Numbered from the stretch's first letter, positions 1-8,675 are shown. The stretch: DNA of 64,000 nucleotides from Marinobacterium ramblicola (GCF_019084545.1 NZ_JAHREP010000010.1:93879-157878); one strand, 5' to 3'. Notes: generated by a model not told the origin, from the letters alone. A program made the numbers and translations.

Positions 1-1481
1 ATGCCCGGCAGAATCGGATTGCCGGCAAAATGCCCATCGAAATAAACCAGTTCCGCCGGTATCCGTAACACAAGCTCAGCGCCCTGCTCTGTGGCGGCCT
101 GACTGATCAGCTCGGGCCATTTGGTCTCTTCTTGATGAAACAGCGCCATCAACGAATCCATCGTAATTTTTCCCTGCTGATTGTAAGGCATCTGCTCCAC
201 GAACCGCCAACGTCGCGGCAGCGCCACCGGTTCGAAATGAGGCTTGAACGCCTCGCGAAGCGCGCGTGCTAGCCCTCTTTTGCCCTGCCCCCGGAGATGG
301 TCCTGCCCCTGGTCAGTCAGCTGGGCCACCAGAGCGATCTCGACACGCCTACCTGACAAAGCCAAAGCCTTGGCTGTTTTGATCAACGGGTGCTGCTCGG
401 CAACTCGCTCCACTTCCGCCAGAGATACCCGCTTCCCCTCTATTTTCGCGATTCGATCGGTGCGCCCCAGCAGTCGGAAGCACCCGTCCGGATCCAGTTC
501 CACCCGGTCAGACAGCGTCTGACTTCCACCCGAAATCTGCGCCGCGCGCAGGGTCAGCGTCGAATCGGGGTTAAGCGCCATCGAGATACCCGGAACCGGT
601 GCCCAGCGGGCTTCTGCCTGCCGGCACTGAGCCCGCCAGGCCACCGCCCCGGTTTCCGAACTGCCATAGATTTCACGCACCGGCACGCCCAACAGATCCG
701 ACACCTGCAAACTATCCTGCCGCTGCAAAGGCGCGGCCGAGGAGAGCACGCCGCGGCACTTCGGCCGCAGGCTATACCAATCCAGCGAGGGGTTTAACCG
801 ACCGAGGTGGGACGGAGTTGAAACGAGGGCGAACTGTGGGTATTGCCGCGCTCTACGGTAGATATCTTCGGTAAATTGGCAGGCATCCCGCTCAAACAAC
901 TGCCCCCTGCAAAGCGGCCAGAACAGACGGAAGGTCAGGCCATAGAGATGCTGGTGGCTGACCGTGGTCAGGATGACAGCCTCGTTCTCTCCCGGCCACA
1001 ACTGCTCCAGAGCCGCCAGCTCGCTCTCGAGCTGAGCAAAGGTTTTCAGTACCGGTTTCGGCTCGCCGCTGGAGCCGGAGGTAAAGATCTCAAGCGCCGG
1101 GAAAGCGGGCGACAACGTTCGCCACTCGGGCATCGAACACGGCGCGCAAGCGTTAGACTGATACGGCAACAAGTACTCAGGATACTGACCGGCAAAACCA
1201 TCCACGCGCCGCTGCAGCCGCTCAATGGTAGCCGGCCGGTCATCGCCCGGTACACAGACGGTGCACTGCTGCTGCCACAGCGCGAGCAGCAGCGCCAGAA
1301 ACTCAAGCGTATCCTGATGATAAACCGCCCAGCGCTGCCCTGGACGGGTCGGCAACACCTGGCACCAGTGGGCAACTCTGGCCAGCAGCTCGGCCCGCGA
1401 CACCGCTCCCGTGGCATCTGTCGCCACCGGCTGGTCCGGCGCCTGGCGCAGCCAGTCAGACAGAGGAATCAAAGCGGTCAT
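1..1481 (-). CDS. AMP-ligase (acyl-ACP/CoA synthetase) fused to 3-hydroxyacyl dehydratase, 3' partial
   Basis: I translated this frame directly; it is open from ATG at 1481 to the window edge, so about 493 residues are visible and the C-terminus is missing. The adenylation-domain phosphate loop FTSGSSGEPK is at residues 133-142. REIYGSSETGAV and RVSLAEVE match later ligase motifs. The last residues (FDGHFAGNPILPG, about 481-493) are the start of a FabZ/FabA-like hotdog dehydratase, so the protein is a ligase-dehydratase fusion. In aryl-polyene clusters these two activities load an aryl starter and dehydrate the growing chain; that role is inferred from context. It overlaps the upstream membrane-protein gene by 4 bases (ATGA), which indicates translational coupling. 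Confidence 0.85.
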   Translation of the reverse strand, partial: MTALIPLSDWLRQAPDQPVATDATGAVSRAELLARVAHWCQVLPTRPGQRWAVYHQDTLEFLALLLALWQQQCTVCVPGDDRPATIERLQRRVDGFAGQYPEYLLPYQSNACAPCSMPEWRTLSPAFPALEIFTSGSSGEPKPVLKTFAQLESELAALEQLWPGENEAVILTTVSHQHLYGLTFRLFWPLCRGQLFERDACQFTEDIYRRARQYPQFALVSTPSHLGRLNPSLDWYSLRPKCRGVLSSAAPLQRQDSLQVSDLLGVPVREIYGSSETGAVAWRAQCRQAEARWAPVPGISMALNPDSTLTLRAAQISGGSQTLSDRVELDPDGCFRLLGRTDRIAKIEGKRVSLAEVERVAEQHPLIKTAKALALSGRRVEIALVAQLTDQGQDHLRGQGKRGLARALREAFKPHFEPVALPRRWRFVEQMPYNQQGKITMDSLMALFHQEETKWPELISQAATEQGAELVLRIPAELVYFDGHFAGNPILPG

Positions 1482-2017
1482 GACTGCTTCCTGACCCTCT
1501 GACGCACCAGCCACTCCACAGCCAACATCAAGCCGATCAGGATATAGGCGATCAGACCGTTGTACAGCATCCAGATCTCATCCGATGCCCAGAGCACGGT
1601 TGCAGCCGACACTGCAGCATTGAGTACAAAAAACAGGCACCAGGCTCGGGTTACTTTGCGCGTGTACGCCACCCCCTCTCGGGGTAGATCGGGCTCCTTG
1701 ATGCGTGCCAGGCGTTCAATCAGAGTCTGCGAGGCGAACAGGCTGCTACCGAACAGGATCAGCAGCCCCAGGTTGACCAGCACCGGGTAAAACTTGAGCC
1801 CCAGCTGCGCATCCCACAGCAGTGTCACCGCCAGGACGCCAATCGCGCTGCTGATTATTACCACTCGATCGCGCCCCTTTTCATCGCCCAGCCAACGCAG
1901 CAGCAGGATCACGAGCAGTGCCGGCAGCAATACCAGAGCGTCAAAGCTGTGCAATCCCCAATACACCAGAAAGGGGTAACTCAGGGTTAGCAGTGTGACA
2001 AGCACCCGGATCGGCAT
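1478..2017 (-). CDS. Membrane protein of aryl-polyene-type cluster (COG4648-like)
   Basis: This encodes 179 residues with about five hydrophobic segments: residues 4-20, 25-42, 53-66, 75-92 and 125-165 in two stretches. Small integral membrane proteins of this type usually sit between the acyl carrier proteins and the AMP-ligase in aryl-polyene and related lipid clusters, as here. The stop codon overlaps the ligase start, and the second acyl carrier protein gene ends 5 bases upstream. The molecular function is not established for the family. No catalytic motif is visible. The call rests on membrane topology and position. Confidence 0.7.
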   Translation of the reverse strand: MPIRVLVTLLTLSYPFLVYWGLHSFDALVLLPALLVILLLRWLGDEKGRDRVVIISSAIGVLAVTLLWDAQLGLKFYPVLVNLGLLILFGSSLFASQTLIERLARIKEPDLPREGVAYTRKVTRAWCLFFVLNAAVSAATVLWASDEIWMLYNGLIAYILIGLMLAVEWLVRQRVRKQS

Positions 2018-2022
2018 CAGGC

Positions 2023-2268
2023 TCAGCTCAACAGTTTCTCAACTTCGGTGACGACATCCTGCACCGTACGTACGGATTTGAAATCTTCCGGCTTGATCTT
2101 TTTGCCGGTCATTTTCTTCAATTCAACGACAAGATCGACCGCATCGATGCTGTCGATATCCAGGTCCTGGTAGAGATTCGCCTCGGGGTGGATGTCGTCC
2201 GGATCGATCTCAAAAAGCTCCTCAAGAACCTTTGCGATCTGCTGATAGATTTTTTCCTGATCTGACAT
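2023..2268 (-). CDS. Acyl carrier protein (second copy)
   Basis: This is an 81-residue acidic protein with the phosphopantetheine attachment motif DIDSIDAVDL. The acceptor is Ser40. The length and helical pattern are typical of a discrete ACP. It lies 9 bases downstream of another ACP gene. Paired ACPs are characteristic of aryl-polyene clusters, where they carry the growing polyene thioester. Activation would require a 4'-phosphopantetheinyl transferase, and a candidate is encoded at 4672-5403. The start ATG at 2268 is the only sensible one. Confidence 0.9.
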   Translation of the reverse strand: MSDQEKIYQQIAKVLEELFEIDPDDIHPEANLYQDLDIDSIDAVDLVVELKKMTGKKIKPEDFKSVRTVQDVVTEVEKLLS

Positions 2269-2277
2269 AGTAGTTAC

Positions 2278-2538
2278 TTACTGTTCTGCTTGAGATTGGA
2301 TCAGTGCAGCCAGTGCATTGACGCTGGCAAAATGTTTCCGGGTTTCGTCGGAATCGGCTTTCAGCTTGATGCCATAACGCTTCTGCAGCGCCAAGCCTAT
2401 CTCCAGTGCATCGATCGAATCCAACCCCAGACCATCCACAAAGAGCGGCTCATTATCGTCGATCTCGCTGGCCTCGATATCCTCAAGATCTAGCGCATCG
2501 ATAATCATCTGCTTCACTTCCAACTGCAGACTGCTCAT
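2278..2538 (-). CDS. Acyl carrier protein (first copy)
   Basis: This is an 86-residue ACP with the motif GLDSIDALE, so Ser41 is the expected phosphopantetheine site. An AAGGAG ribosome-binding site lies 7 bases before ATG 2538. The first 56 bases overlap the end of the upstream acyltransferase gene in another frame, an unusually long overlap that indicates tight coupling. It presumably works with the second ACP, the ketosynthase-like protein and the ligase-dehydratase in one acyl-chain assembly line; that is an inference from gene order. Confidence 0.9.
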   Translation of the reverse strand: MSSLQLEVKQMIIDALDLEDIEASEIDDNEPLFVDGLGLDSIDALEIGLALQKRYGIKLKADSDETRKHFASVNALAALIQSQAEQ

Positions 2539-3316
2539 AAACTTTCAACTCCTTACCAAAATAATCGGCGAGATCCGCGGTCAGCTTTCTAGCCGCCAGG
2601 GATGGGGTAATGTCATGTAAGTAAGGCGCCACCGGAATGGTGTCATTTACACGAATACGAATATGGACCCTTGATGCCGGCACCTGGTACCAGCGATCCT
2701 GCTTGGTCAGGGTAGTGGGCGTGCAGCTGATCAACACCGGCGTTATATCAGCGGCCGTGCGGATAGCCACATTGGCGGCGCCTCTCTTAAGCTTCAGGTC
2801 CGTGCCCGGCGTTGTCCGCGTCCCTTCCGGAAAGACGATCAAGGCATGTCCCTTGGCAAACGCCTCTCCCGCTGCACCGATCACCTTCTCGTTGTCTTCG
2901 TTAACGATATACCCTGCCGTCTTGATCGGCCCACGGGTAAAGGGATTGCGAATCAGCTTCCCCTTTACCACACAGTTTGCGTTCGGCACCAACGCGATCA
3001 GAAAAATCACGTCGATCAGCGTGGGGTGATTGGCCAGAATCAGCCGCGCATCGCGCAGTTTTTCGACGTTTTCCAGCTCATAACTCAGCACACCCAAAAA
3101 CTTCATCATGCCGATATAGAAGCGAAAGGCATGATGTATCACGCGCTGCGCGCGCGCTTCACGCTGCTCGACACTCCCCGGCATGGCATACAACACCGGA
3201 ACAACGATGATCGGCAGCAGAATGCCGCCAACGCCGAACATCAGGAAACTGAAGGCGGTACCGCACCAGCGCCAGAGATGATTAATACGCGCCAGCAAGT
3301 CAGTTCTCCCGTGCAT
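2483..3316 (-). CDS. 1-acyl-glycerol-3-phosphate acyltransferase-like protein
   Basis: The frame is open from 3562, but I place the start at ATG 3316, because AGGAAGG lies just upstream and the earlier residues are a shadow of the preceding gene. The product is 277 residues. It has an N-terminal hydrophobic anchor (about 19-43), the PlsC-family HX4D motif at His97-Asp102 (NHPTLID) and FPEGTR at 162-167. The family transfers acyl groups from acyl-ACP or acyl-CoA to a hydroxyl acceptor. In aryl-polyene clusters it is thought to attach the polyene to a lipid. It overlaps the upstream gene by 17 bases and the downstream ACP by 56. Confidence 0.85.
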   Translation of the reverse strand: MHGRTDLLARINHLWRWCGTAFSFLMFGVGGILLPIIVVPVLYAMPGSVEQREARAQRVIHHAFRFYIGMMKFLGVLSYELENVEKLRDARLILANHPTLIDVIFLIALVPNANCVVKGKLIRNPFTRGPIKTAGYIVNEDNEKVIGAAGEAFAKGHALIVFPEGTRTTPGTDLKLKRGAANVAIRTAADITPVLISCTPTTLTKQDRWYQVPASRVHIRIRVNDTIPVAPYLHDITPSLAARKLTADLADYFGKELKVYEQSAVGSEADDYRCARS

Positions 3317-4037
3317 CGGCCTTCCTGCGCAGGCTCCAGCCGACACCCGACCCGGAGCGAAAGTTAGCTGTACCGTCCAGATCGCAAAGAAGGCGCATGA
3401 CCCGCAGCAGATCGCTTGCCTCTTCTGATTGCAGCTGATGGTGCAAACCATGCTCAAGCACCATATCGACACCCTCGCGGCGGCTAAGCCGCATCGCAAG
3501 AGCAAAAGGGTAAGATTCACTCTCCGCGTAGGGACGGTAAAGTTCGGGCAGCGGCACGTCATAGATGATGCACAACACCTGCTCGTGCTCCTGCAGCCGG
3601 GTCACTGCCTCAAGCAACGCGAGAGGAATCAGGTTTTCGGTAGCTGCGATGGAGGTGGCTTCACTGACATCCTTGCGGGCGATCGACAACAAACCGGCCA
3701 CGGCGTTGTGTACCGCCAGACTGAAGCCGGTGGGAGACATCGGCTGATCCTCGGCAATCCCCTCCAGCAGGGACAGCGTCAGCGGCGTATCGCCGTGCCG
3801 GGATGCGAATACTCCCGGAACAGCATCGATATTTTCGAGCAACGGCAATGCCGCAGACGCTGCGCACCGGCCCAACTCGGTAAAGCGTCGCCGCAAAATC
3901 GGGGATACCTGGGTCAGCGATACTTTATGAAGATCAGATGAGAGAGGAAACGGCCGTTCCAGCCAACTGCGCCACTGGGCCTTGCTCTCCAGTCCAGGCG
4001 CCACAGCATTCCATGATTGCAACTTGAAACTCAACAA
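3300..4037 (-). CDS. Beta-ketoacyl-synthase-like protein (ketoacyl-synt_2 type)
   Basis: This encodes 245 residues. The segment SPTGFSLAVHNAVAGLLSIA and the repeated acid/Leu pattern resemble the short N-terminal-only ketosynthase-like proteins (PF13723) that open aryl-polyene clusters. It is much shorter than a true KAS (about 400 residues), and I see no Cys in the nucleophile region. It is therefore more likely a chain-length or initiation factor, or an inactive homologue, than a standalone condensing enzyme. It is the first gene of the minus-strand operon. The roughly 200 bases up to 4242 are a divergent promoter region. Confidence 0.75.
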   Translation of the reverse strand: MLSFKLQSWNAVAPGLESKAQWRSWLERPFPLSSDLHKVSLTQVSPILRRRFTELGRCAASAALPLLENIDAVPGVFASRHGDTPLTLSLLEGIAEDQPMSPTGFSLAVHNAVAGLLSIARKDVSEATSIAATENLIPLALLEAVTRLQEHEQVLCIIYDVPLPELYRPYAESESYPFALAMRLSRREGVDMVLEHGLHHQLQSEEASDLLRVMRLLCDLDGTANFRSGSGVGWSLRRKADAREN

Positions 4038-4241
4038 AGTCCATACTCCCGCTTGCCGAGTTTCGAAAAATCAAAGCAAGCCACACCATCCTAGCTAGTC
4101 TTAACAACACTGTCCCTATTGAGTGACAAGCGGATTTTACCCGCTCACATCCACGATGCAAATAGCAAGCCGATTGATCCTCCATCTCGCCCTGCCTATA
4201 ATCGGCGACACCTATGGATCTGCCAACACAAGGAGTCAAAT

Positions 4242-4682
4242 GTGAAGCTCATCGCTATCTGCCTATCACTGTTTCTATTTGCCGTATCGCCCCAAGCCTT
4301 CAGTCGGGACACCAAGCACATGCTGTCGATCGAAGACGCGATGGCATCGGCTGATTTCAAAGAGCGTCTGGACCCGAATATCCGATTCTACTTTGCCAAC
4401 CAGAAACACTCGAAAGTCACAAAATCCTTTGGCGATTTTTCAACTAACAAAAAGACCAACGCTTTCAACAAAAGCGACGAAGAAGCCTGTCAATGGGTGC
4501 TTTTGTCCGCACTGCTCTCACTTCAGGAACGCGCCAAAGCTGAAGGCGGCAATGCGGTCATCAACATTGCCAGTTACTACAAGAAAAACAAAGTCAGCAG
4601 CAACACTCAGTATGAATGCCATGCCGGGGCGATCATGGCCGGCGTTGCTCTGACCGGAGAAGTGGTCAAGCTTGCCAAGTAA
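4242..4682 (+). CDS. Small secreted protein with YbjQ-like C-terminal region
   Basis: The start is GTG 4242, chosen because AGGAG lies 6 bases upstream and the N-terminus is then a clean signal peptide (KLIAICLSLFLFAVSPQAFS). The ATG at 4240 is followed immediately by a stop in its own frame. The product is 146 residues and predicted periplasmic. The segment ERAKAEGGNAVINIASYYKK resembles the YbjQ/heavy-metal-binding-like fold. Similar proteins are often mislabelled as excinuclease subunits. Two Cys (in EEACQW and YECHA) could form a disulfide. The function is unknown. It overlaps the next gene by 11 bases. Confidence 0.7.
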   Translation: MKLIAICLSLFLFAVSPQAFSRDTKHMLSIEDAMASADFKERLDPNIRFYFANQKHSKVTKSFGDFSTNKKTNAFNKSDEEACQWVLLSALLSLQERAKAEGGNAVINIASYYKKNKVSSNTQYECHAGAIMAGVALTGEVVKLAK

Positions 4683-5403
4683 GCAGGACACCCCGACCAC
4701 CCGGTTCTGGTACACCAGAACCGGTGGTTCCAACCCGCACTCGTTTGCAACCAAGCTCGTTCTACTACCGCAAAGACAGCAAGAGCGTTATCACGCCATC
4801 AAGTCCGCACCGCGGAAAAAGCAGTATCTCTATAGCAGGCTGTTGATCTGCTCCGCTTTGAGCCAGCTATACCGTCAACCCACCACCAGCTGGGATATAG
4901 AAGACAGTACTCAAGCTTCTCCTTTTATCCATAACTTGAGCTCGACCTGCCATACCAGTTTAAGCCACAGCCATGACTTGATCTGCTTTGCTTTGAGCAC
5001 AGCGCAAGTCGGAGTCGATGTGGAACTGATGAAAGCCAGAAGAAACTTCAAACAGCTTGCTGAGCTGTTTATGAGTGAGGATGAGCTTCAACGATTGCCA
5101 AAGGATAAAAACGAGGGGAATACGTACTTTTATAGGCTCTGGTGCGCCAAGGAAGCCCTGTATAAAGCCCTCCCTGTTCAAGAGCAGGCGTCAACCTCCT
5201 TAGCATCGATCTCATACCACGCCCTGTTGGATCAAGAGTCTCCTTGGCAGCTGAACGAATACATTGTTGACGATTACCGCGTGGCAGTCGTCAACGAAAG
5301 CACCGCCCCTCCGGCAAAACTGATAAAGATCTTCTTGGACTTGAACCAAGATACTACCTTCAGTATTAAACCAATCCCGCGGACTTATCCCGTTCAAAAG
5401 TAG
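4672..5403 (+). CDS. 4'-phosphopantetheinyl transferase (Sfp type)
   Basis: This encodes 243 residues from TTG 4672, which overlaps the previous gene's stop region. The family signatures are present: GVDVE at 114-118 (Mg-binding Asp/Glu) and WCAKEALYK at 157-165. The N-terminal QRQQERYHAIKS...KKQYLYSRLLI stretch also fits. The enzyme transfers the phosphopantetheine arm of CoA to a conserved Ser of carrier proteins. The two ACPs encoded about 2 kb away are the obvious substrates. PPTases are frequent members of aryl-polyene clusters, so this gene probably belongs functionally to the divergent operon. The TTG start is the least certain point. Confidence 0.85.
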   Translation: MPSKQDTPTTRFWYTRTGGSNPHSFATKLVLLPQRQQERYHAIKSAPRKKQYLYSRLLICSALSQLYRQPTTSWDIEDSTQASPFIHNLSSTCHTSLSHSHDLICFALSTAQVGVDVELMKARRNFKQLAELFMSEDELQRLPKDKNEGNTYFYRLWCAKEALYKALPVQEQASTSLASISYHALLDQESPWQLNEYIVDDYRVAVVNESTAPPAKLIKIFLDLNQDTTFSIKPIPRTYPVQK

Positions 5404-5430
5404 TCGCGAATGCCTGGATAGTCTCAACGC
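5401..5430. repeat. 30-bp imperfect direct repeat, copy A
   Basis: The sequence TAGTCGCGAATGC followed by GGATAGT and CAACGC recurs at 6518-6548 in the same orientation and order, with a slightly different spacer. The two copies bracket the lipoprotein gene and tRNA-Thr. The origin is unclear; it could be a small mobile or duplication remnant. Confidence 0.5.
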
Positions 5431-5466
5431 CCCAGGAGATCCGGCGGATAGGGCGATGAGTACCCT

Positions 5467-6219
5467 CTACAGGCGACCGGAAAATACAGTGTTATTACCG
5501 TAACTATCGATGCCCTGTGCCTCAAACCTGTCACCGTCGTACAACCAGGTGCCGGAAGCAGTTACCTGGCGTCCACAGTATGCTGACCAACGCCCTTTCT
5601 TGTCGCTCTCCGCACTCTTGCTCCAAAAGCCGTAGCAGGGAGGTAAAGAAAACGGCAACTCAAGGACGAAATCCGATCCATGGTTCGATAGGATCGGCAT
5701 GCTTTTGAATATCGCACTTTCGGTACGATATGGCCCTCGTCTATATGTCATCGTCTTTTCCAACGCATAAGGTCTTTTGAGCAGCGCTTTAGTGTCCAAC
5801 CGCCGATAGTGCGCAGATCCAATACACCCCTGCTCAGTGTCATGGAGAGCTAACATCGCTTTGCCTTCACCGGCATACTCTTCCAGCACAGCATCGAAGA
5901 CTAAATCGACGACACCTTTGGATAAGTAGATTGTCGTGTACTCCCCTGCTGGAAACCTGGCCAACAATTTTCCATCCGGGTCTACCCGCCCAAGAAAAGG
6001 CCCCACCGCCGGCAATCCGACCACCCCATCCTCAACAAAGATAAGTGCATACCACTCATCCTTCGTACAATCGAACCGACCGAGCTGTCCCAGCGGGAAG
6101 GTGAACTTCACCTCCCATATGCCGTCATATCTCTCTGATGGCTGATCTGACGGTTGCTGAAACTGGGACATACAACCCGCAAGGGCAAGGCTGAAAAGTA
6201 GAATGAGTAGCCTGTACAT
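5467..6219 (-). CDS. Predicted lipoprotein of unknown function
   Basis: This encodes 250 residues beginning with a lipoprotein signal peptide. The hydrophobic stretch LLILLFSLALAGC ends in a lipobox whose Cys16 would be acylated. There is no Asp at +2, so outer-membrane sorting is likely. The mature part has seven further Cys (three in GRFDCTK, EQGCIGS and PPCYGFW, and one in YCGRQ among others) and a beta-rich pattern. I do not recognise a family. It is a single gene transcribed away from the tRNA, with no obvious partners. The ATG 6219 start is fixed by the signal peptide. Confidence 0.65.
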   Translation of the reverse strand: MYRLLILLFSLALAGCMSQFQQPSDQPSERYDGIWEVKFTFPLGQLGRFDCTKDEWYALIFVEDGVVGLPAVGPFLGRVDPDGKLLARFPAGEYTTIYLSKGVVDLVFDAVLEEYAGEGKAMLALHDTEQGCIGSAHYRRLDTKALLKRPYALEKTMTYRRGPYRTESAIFKSMPILSNHGSDFVLELPFSLPPCYGFWSKSAESDKKGRWSAYCGRQVTASGTWLYDGDRFEAQGIDSYGNNTVFSGRL

Positions 6220-6399
6220 TGGGTTTCCTTTTTACCCAAGCGCCGATCATGAACTGACCAAGCGTTTCCTTTATCCAAGACCTATGCGACAACGGAAAAG
6301 TGTCGTCAAAGATAGTCAATTACTGACTTCGGGTTACAAAAATACATGCCGGTATGGTGAGCGTCAATCAGAGGTTCACAGCGCATCAACATAGCGTAT

Positions 6400-6474
<75 letters not shown>

Positions 6475-6475
<1 letters not shown>

Positions 6476-6516
6476 CTGGTGGGATATCTGCAAGACCTGG
6501 GTGGATATCTGCAAGG
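6475..6516. repeat. 21-bp tandem duplication abutting tRNA-Thr
   Basis: Two adjacent 21-bp units (6475-6495 and 6496-6516) share CCTGG..GGATATCTGCAAG with three mismatches. The block starts at the first base of the tRNA and covers the place where the tRNA promoter should lie. Confidence 0.75.
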
Positions 6517-6517
6517 A

Positions 6518-6548
6518 TAGTCGCGAATGCGCCGGATAGTAGCAACGC
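6518..6548. repeat. 30-bp imperfect direct repeat, copy B
   Basis: This is the partner of 5401-5430: TAGTCGCGAATGC is identical, followed by GGATAGT and CAACGC in the same order. Confidence 0.5.
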
Positions 6549-6582
6549 ACCCATCCCGCCACAAGAGCCACAACAAGAGCCT

Positions 6583-6610
6583 CGACAAGTGCCACTCGAC
6601 AAGTGCCACT
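6583..6610. repeat. 14-bp perfect tandem repeat
   Basis: CGACAAGTGCCACT occurs twice with no gap, about 100 bases before the hydrogenase operon. A looser repeat (ACAAGAGCC) precedes it. Confidence 0.8.
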
Positions 6611-6702
6611 TGAGCAGCCGTTGATAACCTTCTACTTTATAGGGATTCGCTGCCGAGTTCTCGAACCGGTAGACAGGGATACCTGAGCGGACAATCATAA
6701 TA

Positions 6703-7833
6703 ATGGTGGGGGACGGCGTAATGGAGACACCGGGGTTTCTTCCGATGGCGCGTTTGCAGACATTGATCGATACGCTGATCGATGACGGCTTCCGCTGTGT
6801 CGCGCCTCAGGTCCGCGATGGCGCGATTCTGTACGATACGCTGGACAAGGTGAAGCAGCTGCCCAAGGGCGTCACTCAGGAGCAGTCCAACGGTCGTTAC
6901 CGCCTGCACCAAACCGATTCAACGCGCAATTTCGCCTGGGCCAACGGCCCGCAGGCGATAAAGCCGCTGACTTTTGCCCCGCGCGAGGAGCTCTGGTACA
7001 GCGAGGTCAAGAGCGACGGAAGCCTCAAGTTCTACCAGGCGCCAACCGAAACCGAGCCGGTGGCCATACTGGGCGTGCGCGCCTGCGACCTGGCAGCTCT
7101 TGCGCTGCAGGACCAGCACTTTCAGCACAGTTTCCCCGACCCCTACTACGATGCACGGCGCAAGCGCCTGCTGCTGATCGCTGTGCATTGCACCCACCCG
7201 GCCGAGACCTGTTTCTGCGCCAGTACCGGCGATGGCCCGGAGGCGCGGTCCGGATACGATCTGTCCCTGTATGAAACCGATCTGGGTTACTTCGTCACCG
7301 CCGGCAGTCTGGCCGGTGAGATGTTGCTGCATCGGTTGCCATTGGAAGCGGGTGATGCGGCGCTGTTTGCCGCTGCGCGGGGCGAAACGGGCGCGGCGGC
7401 TGACGCTCAGCAACGCCAGCTACCCGAGGGAGACCTGCAGGCTATGCTATTCGGCAACCTCAATCATCCGCAGTGGCAAGCGGTGGCCGAGCGCTGCCTG
7501 AGCTGCGGCAACTGCACCCAGGTCTGTCCCACCTGCTTCTGCCATAGCGAGAACTCGGTACCGTCGATCTCCGGCCAGAGCACGGCCCATGAGCGTCAGT
7601 GGGACTCCTGCTTCAGCCCCGGCCACAGCTACATACACGGCATCACCCTGCGCAAGGATACCGCAAGCCGCTATCGTCAATGGCTGACCCACAAGTTCGG
7701 CAGCTGGCACGAACAGTACGGCCGCAGCGGTTGTGTGGGCTGCGGACGCTGTATCAGCTGGTGTCCGGTCGGTATCGACCCCACCGAGGAGCTTGCCGTC
7801 ATCTGCAAAGACAGCGCGGGGGATTCGGCATGA
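6703..7833 (+). CDS. hydB: Group 3b [NiFe] hydrogenase, beta subunit (4Fe-4S electron carrier)
   Basis: This encodes 376 residues. Two ferredoxin-type clusters are visible: Cys265-X2-Cys268-X2-Cys271-X3-Cys275 and Cys344-X2-Cys347-X2-Cys350-X3-Cys354. The opening motif VAPQVRDGAILYD matches beta subunits of sulfhydrogenase-type (group 3b) enzymes, which relay electrons between the hydrogenase dimer and the flavin subunit in the cytoplasm. It is the first gene of a five-gene operon with overlapping junctions. The start could instead be ATG 6721, which follows a GGGGGA stretch; homologues would tolerate either. It overlaps the gamma gene by 4 bases. Confidence 0.88.
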   Translation: MVGDGVMETPGFLPMARLQTLIDTLIDDGFRCVAPQVRDGAILYDTLDKVKQLPKGVTQEQSNGRYRLHQTDSTRNFAWANGPQAIKPLTFAPREELWYSEVKSDGSLKFYQAPTETEPVAILGVRACDLAALALQDQHFQHSFPDPYYDARRKRLLLIAVHCTHPAETCFCASTGDGPEARSGYDLSLYETDLGYFVTAGSLAGEMLLHRLPLEAGDAALFAAARGETGAAADAQQRQLPEGDLQAMLFGNLNHPQWQAVAERCLSCGNCTQVCPTCFCHSENSVPSISGQSTAHERQWDSCFSPGHSYIHGITLRKDTASRYRQWLTHKFGSWHEQYGRSGCVGCGRCISWCPVGIDPTEELAVICKDSAGDSA

Positions 7834-8675
7834 TCAACCCCTACCTCCCGCTGGAAGCAGAGGTGATAGAGCGGGTTCAGGAAACGCCCAGCATCGTTAC
7901 GCTGCGTCTCAGGCTGACCGACCCGGATGCCCGCCACCGGTTCTACTGCGCGCCAGGCCAGTTCAACATGCTGTACCTGTATGGTGTCGGCGAGGTACCG
8001 ATCTCGATCAAGTCCGGACCGCAAAGCTTTCTGGATCAAACCCTGCTGCTCGATCACACCATCCGCGCGGTCGGGCGGGTAACCCGCGCCCTGGTCAAGC
8101 TCGAACCGGGTGCAAGACTGGGCGTACGCGGCCCCTACGGGCGCGGCTGGCCGCTGAACCTGGCACAGGGCAAGGATGTGCATATCATCACCGGCGGTCT
8201 GGGCTGCGCCCCGGCGGTATCCGTGGTACACGAGCTGATGCGCCAGCGCAGTCGCTTTGGCCGGATCTCGGTGGTACAGGGGGTCAAGCACGCCGACGAC
8301 CTGATCTGGCGTGATCAGTACGAGCACTGGGCGAAACAGCCCGACACCCAGGTATTGCTGGCCGCCGATCAGGCGAATGCCTCCTGGCGCTGGCACACCG
8401 GCATGGTAACGGGACTGCTCGACCAGCTGCATCTGGATACGGAGCGCTCTCTGGCCATGCTCTGTGGACCCGAACCGATGATGCGCGCATCCGCCGAGCG
8501 ACTGATCGAGCTGGGCCTGGAGCCGGAGCAGATCTGGCTCAGTATGGAACGTAACATGCAGTGCGCTATCGGCCACTGCGGCCACTGTCAGTTCGGCGCG
8601 GCATTCGTATGCAAGGACGGCCCGGTGTTCAACTACCCGGCAGTTCGCGAGCTTCTAGGTACACGGGGGTTTTGA
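7830..8675 (+). CDS. hydG: Group 3b [NiFe] hydrogenase, gamma subunit (FAD/NAD(P)-binding)
   Basis: This encodes 281 residues starting at ATG 7830, which overlaps the beta stop (ATGA). The product is a ferredoxin-NADP-reductase-like protein. The FAD-binding barrel contains GQFNMLYLYGVGEVPISI, the nucleotide-binding part has HIITGGLGCAPAVS, and CGPEPMM marks the NAD(P) domain. The C-terminal CAIGHCGHCQFG...C is a [2Fe-2S] site. It is expected to transfer electrons between NAD(P)(H) and the Fe-S chain. The gene is coupled to the small subunit by a TGATG junction. Confidence 0.9.
   Translation: MINPYLPLEAEVIERVQETPSIVTLRLRLTDPDARHRFYCAPGQFNMLYLYGVGEVPISIKSGPQSFLDQTLLLDHTIRAVGRVTRALVKLEPGARLGVRGPYGRGWPLNLAQGKDVHIITGGLGCAPAVSVVHELMRQRSRFGRISVVQGVKHADDLIWRDQYEHWAKQPDTQVLLAADQANASWRWHTGMVTGLLDQLHLDTERSLAMLCGPEPMMRASAERLIELGLEPEQIWLSMERNMQCAIGHCGHCQFGAAFVCKDGPVFNYPAVRELLGTRGF

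Noticed and set aside
843..1502. 219-codon plus-strand frame in the AMP-ligase region
   Set aside because: The minus-strand frame there reads as a continuous adenylation enzyme with the expected motifs, so the plus frame is a shadow.
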